Source: Ichthyophis bannanicus
Lineage: Eukaryota > Chordata > Amphibia > Gymnophiona > Ichthyophiidae
Reading direction: 5' to 3'
Assembly: GCA_033557465.1 (NCBI GenBank)
Contig: CM066037.1
Coordinates: 521,040,686-521,104,685, forward strand
Length of the DNA stretch: 64,000 bases
In this document: positions 51,907 to 61,525 of the stretch, piece after piece
How positions within the stretch are numbered: the first letter of the stretch is position 1
Layout: each line of letters opens with the position of its first letter
Notes under the pieces: model-generated
The model's input: only the letters and a program-made list of their open reading frames with translations
Databases searched by the model: none
What the model was told of the DNA's origin: nothing
Program-made: the position numbers and the translations under genes

Positions 51907-54116
51907 AATGAATGGCAGCGGGTCCCAGCAGAAGGGCAACCAATCGGGGGTCGCCTGAGGAGGTTTCTTTCTGCCTGGACCCACGTCACGTCGGACCAGT
52001 GGGTCTTGGAGATCATGCGAGACAGGTATCCGCTGGATCTAGCAAGGCCGGTGTTGGACTCCTTCGTACTTTCTCCCTGCAGGGGTCCGAAAAAGGCATT
52101 CCAGATTCGGCGAAAGTTAGACCGTCTGCTACAGCTGGCAGCCGTCGTCCCGGTGCCGCCCGCGGAATACGGCATGGGACGATATTCTATTTATTTTGTG
52201 GTGCCAAAGGACGGCTCTCTTCGTCCTATTCTGGACCTCAAAGGAGTAAATCGCTGCCTCCGCATACCACATTTCCGCATGGAAACTCTGCGGTCAGTTA
52301 TGGTGGCGGTTCGCCAGGGAGAGTATCTTACCTCTCTCAATCTTTGAGGCCTATCTCCATGTTCCCGTCAGAGCGTCGCATCAGAAATATCTACAGTTCG
52401 CCCTTCCTTGGGGCCATTTTCAGTTTCAGGCGCTGCCCTTCGGTCTCGCGACTGCTCCTCGGGTCTTCACCAAGATAATGGTAGTAGTGGTGGCAGCACT
52501 GCGAAAGCAGGGAGTCTTAGTCCATCCATACCTCGACGATTGGCTAATAAGGGCAAAATCCCAAGCCGAGAGCGAAAAAGCCACGGAAAAGGTGGTGACT
52601 TTTCTGCAGAGCTTAGGCTGGGTAGTCAATCCGCTCAAGAGTCATTTGTCTCCAACTCAGGTGCTCGAGTATTTGGGGGTACAGTTCGATACTCGGAGGG
52701 GTTCAGTGTTTCTGACGGATCGCAGGCCCACAGCTCTCCAGGGTCTAGTCCGAGCCTTCAGGAAGCTATCAGCGCCAACAGCTTGGAAGTACATTCAGCT
52801 ATTGGGGACAATGGCGGCGACGCTAGAGATTGTCCCGTGGGCCAGGTTTCACATGCGGCTGCTGCAACGCGCTTTACTCCGGCGTTGGTCCAATCAGTCC
52901 GATTCGCTGAACAAACGCCTGCCTTGTCCTCTTCTCGTCCGGCAGGGTCTCTGGTGGTGGCTTCGTCCCGCGACCTTGCAGGCAGGGATGCCACTGGAGC
53001 AGCCAGTGTGGCTTCCTCTGTTCACGGATTCGAGTCTGGCAGGTTGGGGAGCACATTGTGCGGACAACTTTGCACAGGGGCGGTGGACGTCGGAAGAGAG
53101 CAGCTGGTCGATCAACCGTCTGGAACTAAGAGCTGTTCTCTTGGCGCTGCAGAACTTCGAGATGCTGGTGACGCATCAAGCGGTTCGGGTGCTGTCAGAC
53201 AATGCAGCAACAGTGGCGTACATAAATCGGCAAGGCGGCACAGGCAGCGCAGCCATGGAAGAGGAGTCCGAACACCTGTTTGGGTAGAATCGAGATTGCA
53301 GGCAATATCGGAAGCCCACATAGCCGGCAGAGACAATGTGGAGTGGAGGAGTGGGGTGGAGGAGTGGCCTAGTGGTTGGGGCAAAGTACTTCAGGCCGGA
53401 AGGTCGGGGGTTCAAATCCCACTAGAGGACAGCAACCTTGGGCCGGAAGGACTGGGGTTTCTAGTCCCACAGGTGCTCCTTGTGGTCTTGGGCAAGCCAT
53501 TTAACCCTCCATAGCCCATGTTCCCTGTAAAATAGTTATCTCCAAGTTATAATGCCCTGTTCAATGTAATTTCAGTTTGTTCAATGTAAACCGCACTGAT
53601 GCAGAATAGCGCGGTATATAAGAGAATGTAAATAAAAATAAATAAAATGTGACGGCGGATTTTCTCAGCAGAGTTCAGGTGGATGCCGGAGAATGGGAGT
53701 TACATCCCGACGTCTTCGCCCAATTGATTCTTCGATGGGGAGTACCCGTCATGGACTTGATGGCTACGTACTGGTCCGCGAAAGCGAGTCGGTTCTTCAG
53801 CAGGCGGAGAGAACCCATGTTGGAAGGGATCGACGCCTTGATGCAGCCGTGGCCGACGACGGGACTGCTCTATGTGTTTCCACCGTGGGCCCTCATCGGT
53901 TGGGTGATTCAACGTATCGAAGCCCATCGGGGGATGGTGCTTCTGGTAGCGCCAGATTGGCCCCGGAGTCCATGGTATGCCGATTTGATAAGGTTATTGG
54001 ATGGTCTTCCGTGGCGTCTCCCGTTGGCGCCAGATCTTCTATTGCAGGGGCCCCTTCTGATGCCGCAGGTGGATCGATTCTCGCTTACGGCTTGGCCATT
54101 GAAAGGGCGAGGCTAA
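51907..54116 (+). pseudogene. DIRS-4 RT-RNase H, frameshift, stop and SINE insertion
   Basis: Frame 1 to 52347 reads GRYSIYFVVPKDGSLRPILDL and EYLTSLNL, where the motif A Asp appears as Asn (SLNL against SLDL in type A). A shift there leads to EAYLHVPVRASHQKYL, FQFQALPFGLATAPRVF, HPYLDDWLIRAKS (YLDD at 52529-52540) and LGWVVNPLKS. RNase H reads LFTDSSLAGWGAH, INRLELRAVLLAL and LSDNAATVAYINRQGG. TAG at about 53285 precedes the SINE (53341-53645); the domain then goes on with TADFLSRVQVDAGEW to 54116. Confidence 0.88.
53341..53645 (+). mobile_element. tRNA-headed SINE, full length
   Basis: The head has an RNA polymerase III A box (TGGCCTAGTGG, 53365-53375) and B box (GGTTCAAATCC, 53409-53419) at normal tRNA spacing. 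The body has CTTGTGGTCTTGGGCAAGCC. The tail has GTAAACCGCACTGATG, GCGCGGTATATAAG and a TAAA-type repeat. AATGTG flanks it at 53335-53340 and 53646-53651, and the RNase H frame continues on both sides. The tail matches L2-like pieces in this window, which suggests L2-type machinery moved it. Confidence 0.95.
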
Positions 54117-55141
54117 AAAAGAAGGGCTACTCTAGGTCGGTTGTAGCAACTTTACTTCAAGTGCATAAGCGCTCAACTTCGCTTGCTTATGGGCGGATCT
54201 TTGAGGACTGGTGTTCCAGACATCAGGCCCGAGCTTCCAGGGTGTCCGTATCGTCGGTGTTGCATTTCTTGCAGGATGGCTTTGAAAAGGACCTGGCCGC
54301 CAGTTCTTTGCGAGTTCAGTTGGCAGCCTTGGCTTGTTATAGAGGTAAGATTCAGGACGTGGCGCTGGGAGCTCATGGCGGTGTTGTACGCTTTCTTAAA
54401 AGCAGTTTCCAGACTTCATCCGGCATGTCGGACTGCCGTTCCGCCGTGAGATCTCAACCTGGTTTTGCGAGCATTGGGTCGAGCTCCCTTTGAACAGTTA
54501 TCTCAGATCTCGGTCAAGGATTTGACTCTTAAAGTAGTCTTTTTGGTGGCTATTTGTTTGGTTAGGCGCATTTCGGAATTGCAAGCTCTCTCGTGCAAAG
54601 AGCCCTTTTTGAGTTTTTCAAGGGAGAAGGTGGTGCTGAGGCCGGTTCCCTCTTTCTTACCAAAGGTGTCTTCACCTTTTCATGTGAATCAGACGGTGTC
54701 TCTTCCAGTGTTGCAAGCAGAAGCAGGACATTCGTCGGATCGAGGTTTGAGTCGGTTGGACATCAAGAGAGTGTTACGTCGTTATTTGTCGGTCTCCGCT
54801 TCCTTTCACAAGTTGGATCGTTTGTGCTGTTTGGCGGACCTTGGAAAGGTGAGGCGGCAGCGAAAGCATCCATCTCTAGGTGGATTAAGGAAGCAATTGT
54901 CTCGGCGTACATGTTGCAGGGGCGTCCGGCTCCCGTGGGTCTCAGAGCTCATTCTACTCGGGCGCAAGCGGCGTCCTGGGCTGAGCACGGGCTGGTTCCG
55001 CCAGTGGAGATTTGCAAGGCGGCCACGTGGTTGTCACTGCATACTTTCAGTAAACACTACCGACTGGATGTGCTGGTGGCAAAGGATGCCTGTTTTGGGT
55101 CGGCGGTCTTGCGTGCCGGCTGGCAGAGTCCCTCCCGTTAG
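54060..55141 (+). pseudogene. DIRS-4 tyrosine recombinase, frameshifts
   Basis: Three frames carry it: 54060-54440 (LAYGLAIERARLKKKGYS, LRVQLAALACYRGKI), 54465-54830 (LTLKVVFLVAICLVRRISELQ with the first Arg, FLPKVSSPFHVNQ) and about 54830-55141 (KASISRWIKEAIVS, LRAHSTRAQAASW with H-x-x-R, TFSKHYRLDVLV with the candidate Tyr). All catalytic residues are readable, but the frame is broken at two places. Confidence 0.87.
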
Positions 55142-55162
55142 TACTGCTCTTTTACATCCCTC

Positions 55163-55262
55163 AGGTTGAGGACTAAACTGGAGGAACGATAAGGAAATAG
55201 AAATTACACTTAATTGGTAATTGTAGTTGCTTTAGTGACGACAGTTTAGTCCTCATTCCCGC
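55163..55262 (+). repeat. DIRS-4 internal complementary region
   Basis: GAGGACTAAACTGGAGGAAC pairs with the left end, and GTTGCTTTAGTGACGACAGT with the right end, with a few mismatches. Confidence 0.88.
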
Positions 55263-55698
55263 CCTCTGCTTTGTAGCTAGCTCGGCACGTAGTCAAGAAC
55301 AACAGGTGTATTGGCAGGTGAGTAGGTCTGTTTCTTTCTTCCTTTTCCCTTTGAGTCTTCTCTGGTTCTATTGCTGTTTCCGGACTCGGCAAGGGAGAAG
55401 AGCTTTGTTATGCCAAATCTTGCTCTTTGTTCTGTTTCAGGATAATTCATGTTATGTTCAGGGTTTTATTCCTATAAAAAAAAAATTGTTAGCTACTTAT
55501 TTGTTGCTCTTTTGAGTCTGCTTTGTCAATAATTCACTGTGGGCTGATGGGGACTTCCAGCTGGCTACATCCAGTGAGATGAAGATTTTGATTGGTCCGG
55601 TCTCCAAGCTGCAGGAGGAGGTGCACTACCCTTAGGTGGAGGACTAAACTGTCGTCACTCAAGGAACTACAATTACCAGGTAAATGTAATTTCTATTT
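55263..55698 (+). repeat. DIRS-4 3' spacer and right terminal inverted repeat
   Basis: The spacer (55263-55538) is T-rich with nothing recognised. From 55539 it is the inverted partner of the left end. Confidence 0.8.
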
Positions 55699-55826
55699 GC
55701 TTCCTGCTGGCTCTGCGGAAAATGAAGAACTGAGGAGGGAGAGTCACAAAGGCAGGAAGAAAGTAGTGCAGGCACAGTGGGATGCTCCCAAAAGCTTTCC
55801 TATTGGATGCTGGGGAGCGTTCCCAC
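55699..55826 (-). repeat. DIRS-1 5' terminal inverted repeat, outer end missing
   Basis: This matches 2030-2115 (right repeat of DIRS-0) in the same plus-strand orientation, so for the minus-strand DIRS-1 it is the 5' repeat. Shared blocks include GGGATGCTCCCAAAAGCTTT and GCTGGGGAGCGTTCC. The outermost part, with the CATATG block, is absent; the sequence passes directly into DIRS-5. Confidence 0.72.
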
Positions 55827-56101
55827 CCAAGGGTGCCATCTTGCTCAGTCTTCTTTTTTCCGTGGAGCCCGACAGACATCGTCCCATTTTCCTTGGAAAA
55901 AGTTGATTGCTTTTTGAACATTCTACCATTTTTGATACTGGTTCGACGCCGGTCCCCTTCCTGCCTCGGCTCGGTACACCGGTATCGAGTCCGGCTAATT
56001 TTTTTATTTTTTGTCCTTAGTGACTAGCGTTTGCGCTCTTTTTTTTTAATTTTTAACTGGCAGTCCGAGTTTTTGACCTCGCAGGGGCCCTTTTTCCCCC
56101 G

Positions 56102-57990
56102 ATGGCTGCCAGCGGATTTAAAAAGTGTGATCGGTGCAAAAAACATATGTCCCTCACCGACACCCATGACTGCTGCCTCGGACCCGACCATGACCCGGTG
56201 GTCTTCGGTTCGTGTGGCAAGATGTCTTCCAAGGCATTGAGGAGCAGGCAGCACCAGCACGAGATTATTTTCTCCGAGTCTGGATCTGTCCAGGCCAGGA
56301 CCTCATCAGAAGCCTCGATGTCTCGGGACTCTGAACCCGAGCACTGTTGGGGATCTTCTGAGCGGGGGTCTCCCACCCAGGAGCACCGTAAGAAGAAGAA
56401 ACCCGCGAAGGCTGCGGTCTCTGGAAGGCTCCGATCGGCCGGGGACCTCGGGTACCAGGTCGAGGAGTGTCGAGCGCCGCCCCGGGTTCACAGAGTCGGA
56501 GAGGCCTGCCAAAATACCTCGTACGGAGCCGGAGGCGTCGGACAAGGTAATGCCTGTTGCCCTCGTGGACTCTCCTCCGGGCGAACCGGCGTCGGGAACC
56601 GAGCCAGTGGCTGCGGAGCCTTCTGAGCTGGGTCTCAGGTTGGCGGCCATGGAGAGCAGCGTGTCTGCCTTCATGGACCAGCAGTGGGCGCTGATAGCCA
56701 GTCTCACCCATGCATCCGCCCCGACCACCGGGACCTCGACATCTAAGTTGACCCCAGAGGCAGAGCCGATCCTCGAGTCCATGCGGGCTCGAGTCGATCC
56801 TCAGCCAAGGTCTCCCTTGACCTCCCGTTCGGGACCGAGGTCATCGTCGCCGGGGCCATCGGCTTCGGGACCGACGCGCTCGAGGCTGGAGCCCATCCCG
56901 GCTTGGGAGACGGAGGAGGAAGACTTGCCAGATACCCACCAGACCCGGTACGTCCCATCGGACTCACCGGGTTCGGAACCTCGAAGACGGTCGACCCCGG
57001 AGGACACCAGGTTCGCGGACTTTGTTCGGGATATGGCCAAAGCTTTGGCTTTCCCTGCAGATGCCGAGGAGGAGCCTCGAGCCGAGGAGCTCGACGCCCT
57101 TCAGTATGACTCTCCTCCGAAAGAGGCCCTTGCTGTACTGGTGCCTCCGATGCTGGAACAGTTGATGCTCCGAATGTGGGAGTCCCCGGCCTCGGCGTTG
57201 GTCCTCAGCAAACGGGTCGATTCCATTTATCGAGTCTGTAAGAGCCCCGGGTTTCAAAAGGCACAGCTGCGGCACAACTCCATGGTTGTGGAATCGGCCA
57301 TGCAAAAGCTCAAGAGCCAGAAGACGCACTCCTCGGTTTCTCCCGGCTGGGAGGCCCGGAACCTGGATGCCCTCGGCAGAAAGTGCTTCCAGGGCTCGAT
57401 GCTGTCATGCCGTGTCCAGACATACCAGCTGTACATGGGCATGTACTTAAGAGACCTGGCAAAGGAGATTGCCGGATTCTCTGCTGGCCTCTCCAAGGAG
57501 CCCTTGCAGCGCTTCAAGGCCTTGTCCACCAGGATCAGAGAGTGCTCGAAGTTTGTCTCGTGCAGCCTATGACGGCTTCGAGGCTTCGGCCCAGATAGCC
57601 GCAGTCGGCATTGGTGCAAGGCGCCAGGCTTGGCACATGTCGTCTGACCTCGAGCCATGGGTACAGGACAAGTTGGTCGATGTCCCTTGCCAAGACGATA
57701 ACCTCTTCGGCAAACCCATGACTGAAAAGGCTGCTGAACTCGAGTCCGAGTACTTGACCCGGACAAGGCTGTCGAAGAAGACATCTGCTCCTTCTCACGG
57801 GAAGAAGGACTCAGGGAAAAAGCCCTTTTACCCGAGGAAGGGACAAGCTTACAGAAACTACCCCACTTACCAGGCCTCCCCAGCTCCCCAGAAGGGGCAG
57901 CAGGCCAGGGGATGGGGGAATGGCCCTCGTAAGCCTCAAACCCCCAAGCCTTCAGCTCCTGCTCCTGCCCAGCAGGGAGGGGTGTTTGAC
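56102..57990 (+). pseudogene. DIRS-5 Gag-like protein, frameshifted
   Basis: The ATG at 56102 begins MAASGFKKCDRCKKHMSLTD, with the Cys pairs of type A Gag. A shift near 56430-56540 leads to the frame 56550-57572 (AMESSVSAFMDQQWALIASL, FADFVRDMAKALAFPAD, YRVCKSPGFQKAQL), and a second shift near 57560 to RAAYDGFEASAQIAAVGIG and DLEPWVQDKLVDVP. The basic end (KKDSGKKPFYPRKGQAY) follows to about 57990. The normal Gag stop seen in DIRS-2 is lost, and the frame runs on to 58500. Confidence 0.87.
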
Positions 57991-58039
57991 TGCCAGTGCA
58001 TAGCTGCTCTCCTGCACAGGAGATCGGCTGTTCCTGTAC

Positions 58040-59848
58040 GCCCACAGGTGGCCAGCCATTACATCCGATACTTGGGTTTTAAGGATAGTCCAAGACGGCT
58101 ATCTTCTCCATTTCAGCCAAGTACTTACCTATTTCCCAGTAGAGCATCTCAGACCCCTCTTACACAAGAACCTCCTCTTGCAGGAGTAAGCTGGTCTTCT
58201 CAAGGATCAGGCGGTGGAACCGGTGCCCCACCACCTGCAAGGGAAAGGCTTTTACTCCAGGTATTTCCTCATACCGAAATGACAAGGAGGCCTTCGCCCC
58301 ATCCTGGACCTGTGAAATCTCAACAAGTTCTTGGTGAGGGAAAAGTTCAAGATGCTTTCACTTGGGATACTTCTGCCTTACCTCCAACAGGGAGACTGGC
58401 TATGCTCCTTGGACCTAAAGGATGCGTACACACACATCCTCATACCCCAGACCACAGAAAATACCTCAGGTTTGTGGTCAGAGGAAATCACTTCCAATAG
58501 AGTGCTTCCCTTTGGTCTGGCTTCCGCTCCAAGAGTTTTCACTATGTGCCTAGCTGTGGTAGCAGCCTTCCTCAGCACCCAGGGGATCTTTGTGTTCCCT
58601 TACCTAGATGACTGGCTCATAAGGGGCCAGTCAGCCCAGGAAGCGCACCACTCCACAGATCGCACAATCGTTCTGCTTCAGCATCTGGGGTTCATCATCA
58701 ATCACGCCAAGTCCTCTTTGCTCCCCACCCAGAACTTGGAATTCATAGGGGCAAGGCTAAACACCCTGCAAGCAAGGGCTTACCACTGGACAGGGCGGGC
58801 CGCCTGCTGTCTCAGGTAGACATGGTGAGTCACGTATCCCACGTGTCAGCACGGAAGTTCTTACGCCTGCTCTGCCACATGGCCTCCACAGTTCATGTTA
58901 CTCCTTTCACACGCATGCACATGCGGACAACTCAGTGGTCCTTGTGGGACCAGTGGTCACAGGCCACAGGACGTCTGTCCGACAGAGTGGCAGTATCCAA
59001 ACCCCTGGGGCAGCCCCTGCAGTGGTGGTCACAATCAGGGAACTATTCCAGCTTCCCGTGCATTCAAGGGTGCTGACCATGGATGCCTCCTTGATGGGCT
59101 GGGGAGCCCATTATCAGGGCTCTTGCATTCAAGGTCAGTGGACTCATCAGGAGGCCACACTCCAGATCAACCTTTTGGAACTCCGAGCCATTCGCTTAGC
59201 TCGAAAAACCTTTGCTCCTGTCCTCTTCAATCACTCTGTCCTGGTACAGACGGACAACCAGGTGGCTATGTTCTATGTGAACAAACAAGGTGGCACAGAA
59301 TCGCGGATCCTTTGCCAGGAGTCTCTGGACCTCTGTTCCTTTGCCGTTCAGCACAACATGTCTCTCCATGCGATTTACCTACCGGGCCAGGAGAACTGCC
59401 TGGCAGGCAGACTGAGCAGGGTTCTTCAACCCCACGAATGGCAACTAAACAGGGAGGTCGCCCAGAAGACTTTCAACCACTGGGGCCTCTCATCCATGGA
59501 TCTCTTTGCCAGTCCACAAAATCATCAGTTGCCACGGTTTTGCTCCAGACAACCGCACCCCCTTAGGGTAGCGGCCGATGCTTTTCTTCTCCCTTGGTCG
59601 GGGAGCCTCCTGTATGCTTTTCCGCCTACCCCACTGGTAGCATGGACTCCAAGATTCGCAGGGACAAAGCCTGGGTGATCCTAGTAGCGCCCAGATGGCT
59701 GAGGCAGCCTTGGTTCCCACTTCAACTGGTGGTAGAGACCCCTCTCCCCTTGGGGGTGCGACCCGACCTCCTCACCCAGGAGCAGGGTTCCCTCGTGCAC
59801 CCCAATCCCAGATCCCTCAATTTGATGGCCTGGCTGCTGAGAGGGTAG
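58040..59848 (+). pseudogene. DIRS-5 RT-RNase H, several frameshifts
   Basis: Frame 58331-58819 reads LPYLQQGDWLCSLDLKDAYT (motif A), a frame-shifted patch (58440-58500) that comes back into frame, then LPFGLASAPRVFT, FPYLDDWLIRGQS (motif C) and LGFIINHAKS. RNase H is in frame 58935-59678: MDASLMGWGAH, INLLELRAIRLA, TDNQVAMFYVNKQGG and MDLFASPQNHQLPRF. The tail to 59848 (LNLMAWLLRG) is in a third frame. Clearly inactive but complete in length. Confidence 0.88.
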
Positions 59849-59849
59849 G

Positions 59850-60884
59850 TCTTGCACCTCTTCTCCTACCCGAGGGGGTAGAAGAAGTGTTGTTGGCCTC
59901 CAGAAGGCCATCCACCAGAAAATCATATGCTTGTAAATGGCGCAGGTTCCAGGTGTGGTGTCACCAACATACTGTGGAACCCTTCTCGTCTCATGTTCCC
60001 CAAGTATTACAGTACCTGTTTCATCTCTTGGAGGGTGGGACTCAAGTCAAACTCAGTCAGGGTCCACTTGAGTGCCTTGTCGGCTAACCACGCCCCAATA
60101 GATGGTCAGCCTCTCTCAGCTCACCCCTTGGTAACCAGGTTTCTCAGGGACCTGCTCCTGCTGAAACCTCCCATCCGTCCTCTGGCAACGGAGTGGGATC
60201 TCAATGTGGTCTTGCAGCAACTCACTCGCCCTCCTTTCGAGCCGATGTCCACTTGCCATCTGCGCTTCCTCTCCTGGAAGGTGCTGCTCTTGGTGGCACT
60301 CACATCAGCTAGACGTGTGAGTGAGCTGTAGGCTCTCTTGTCAAATAGACCGTACACGCGGTTTTAGAAGAATAGGGTGGTGCTCTGCACACACCCCAAG
60401 TTCCTCCCAAAAGTGGTTTCCTCGTTTCACTTCAACCAAGAGGTGGTTTTTCCAACCTTCTTTCCCAGGCCACACACCAGCAAGGCAGAAACAGTTCTGC
60501 GTACCCTGGACTGTAAGAGGGCGCTCGCCTTCTACTTGGAGTGTACGTGGGGACATCGGAGGGCTTCTCAGCTCTGTCTCTTATGACCCTAGTAAACTGT
60601 GTCTACCGGTCTCCAAGCACACATTATCCACCTGGGTGGCGGACTGCATCGCCTGGGTGTACAGGGCAGCTGACCTCCAGCTGCACGGTTGTATCACGGC
60701 CCACTGTGTCAGGGCTAAGGCCGCATCATTGGCTAATCACCGCTCTGTTCCGTTGGCAGACATCTGCCGGGCCTTAACGTGGTCTTCAAGCCAAACCTTT
60801 GCAGCCCATTACTGCCTGGAGAGAGAGTCACGATGGGACAGTGTTTTTGGTCAGGCGGTATTCCTGAATCTATTTGAGATTTAG
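59850..60884 (+). pseudogene. DIRS-5 tyrosine recombinase, frameshifts and stops
   Basis: Pieces: LLASRRPSTRKSYACKWRRF near 59895, SNSVRVHLSALSANHAPIDG in frame 59927-60331, ALTSARRVSEL (first Arg) ended by TAG at 60329-60331, and frame 60321-60884 with LPVSKHTLSTWVADC, TAHCVRAKAASL (H-x-x-R) and TFAAHYCLERES (candidate Tyr). All catalytic residues are still encoded in different frames. Confidence 0.87.
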
Positions 60885-61013
60885 GCAACTCCGGCCCTCT
60901 GGTGTGATGCTACCATGGGGGCTGCATTCTCGGAGAAAGTTCTCTCGCTGCTGTTGCGGCTCGCCTAGAGGGAGCCTTTTTCAGCTATAGGTTCTCAGTA
61001 GCCTGTAGCTAGG

Positions 61014-61121
61014 GAGTCCCATATGTGAGGACTGACTTCCTGCTTGTTCCTGGAGAAAGTGTAGTTACTCACCTGTAATAGATGTTCTCCAGGGACAGCA
61101 GGAATCAGTCCTCACGACCCT
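61014..61121 (+). repeat. DIRS-5 internal complementary region
   Basis: AGTCCCATATGTGAGGACTG and the following bases match DIRS-2 at 41841-41942. The right half pairs with 61282-61341 with several mismatches. Confidence 0.9.
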
Positions 61122-61184
61122 CCCTCCTCCCCTGGAGTTGCAGTTACTGTTGATTTTTATTCATTTTGCCGTCTTTTTAGCTAT

Positions 61185-61342
61185 GACTGAGCAAGATGGG
61201 CACCCTTGGGCGGGAAGGGGACCGCGCATGCGCAAAGCATTCCCAAAGGCTTTCTTTCCATCAGCATCGACGTCACCCATATGTGAGGACTGATTCCTGC
61301 TGTCCCTGGAGAGCACCTGTTACAGGTGAGTAACTACGCTTT
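61185..61342 (+). repeat. DIRS-5 right terminal inverted repeat
   Basis: Matches the DIRS-2 right end but lacks about 30 bases near 61258 (the GAAAGCTGGGGAAAATTGCT block of DIRS-2). Ends TAACTACGCTTT. Confidence 0.88.
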
Positions 61343-61525
61343 CAGTTTGATGTTGGGCTCGGTTCTGGGACTTTTTAAGGGGCACTGGCTAGCCTTATAA
61401 AGTTCCCGAAGCTTTAATGGGCTGCTAATAAGCAAAAAAAAAAAATAAAAAAAGTGTTTGGAATTTTTCTGGCAGCTTTAGCTCTGCTAAAGGGTCTCTG
61501 TAGTTTTGGCAAGAATTCGGGTCTA

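Larger units (their letters stand above)
49368..55698 (+). mobile_element. DIRS-4: type B DIRS retrotransposon, full length, with a SINE
   Basis: A plus-strand element with inverted terminal repeats (49372-49496 and 55539-55698), an internal complementary region (55163-55262), gag, RT-RNase H and recombinase. ATTT is shared by both junctions (49368-49371 and 55695-55698). It splits the DIRS-1 leader. A SINE interrupts its RNase H. Without the SINE it is about 6.0 kb. Confidence 0.93.
2210..55826 (-). mobile_element. DIRS-1: host DIRS element split by nested insertions
   Basis: A single type A DIRS copy on the minus strand spans this whole interval, but only about 5 kb belongs to it. Its pieces keep strict order from 5' terminal repeat to recombinase. 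At several breaks the sequence closes cleanly when the insert is removed: TSD CTGG around 3325-4669, a 16-bp TSD around the L1, a 15-bp TSD around PLE-1, and shared TT at DIRS-3, across which the gag start reads continuously. The end of its recombinase gene and its 3' repeat lie left of the window. All its reading frames carry stops and frameshifts, as expected for the oldest layer. Confidence 0.88.
55827..61342 (+). mobile_element. DIRS-5: type A DIRS retrotransposon, left end truncated
   Basis: Starts inside the left terminal repeat at the CCAAGGGTGCCATCTTGCTC block (compare DIRS-2 at about 36660) and runs through gag, RT-RNase H, recombinase, internal complementary region (61014-61121) and right terminal repeat to TAACTACGCT near 61341. 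Arms of the complementary region and right end differ at about five of 59 positions, so it is older than DIRS-0 and DIRS-2. It abuts DIRS-1 head to head and DIRS-6 on the right. Confidence 0.88.

Noticed and set aside
53365..53430. A possible tRNA gene
   Set aside because: A and B boxes are present, but the sequence continues into a SINE body and tail with a target duplication, so it is the SINE head.
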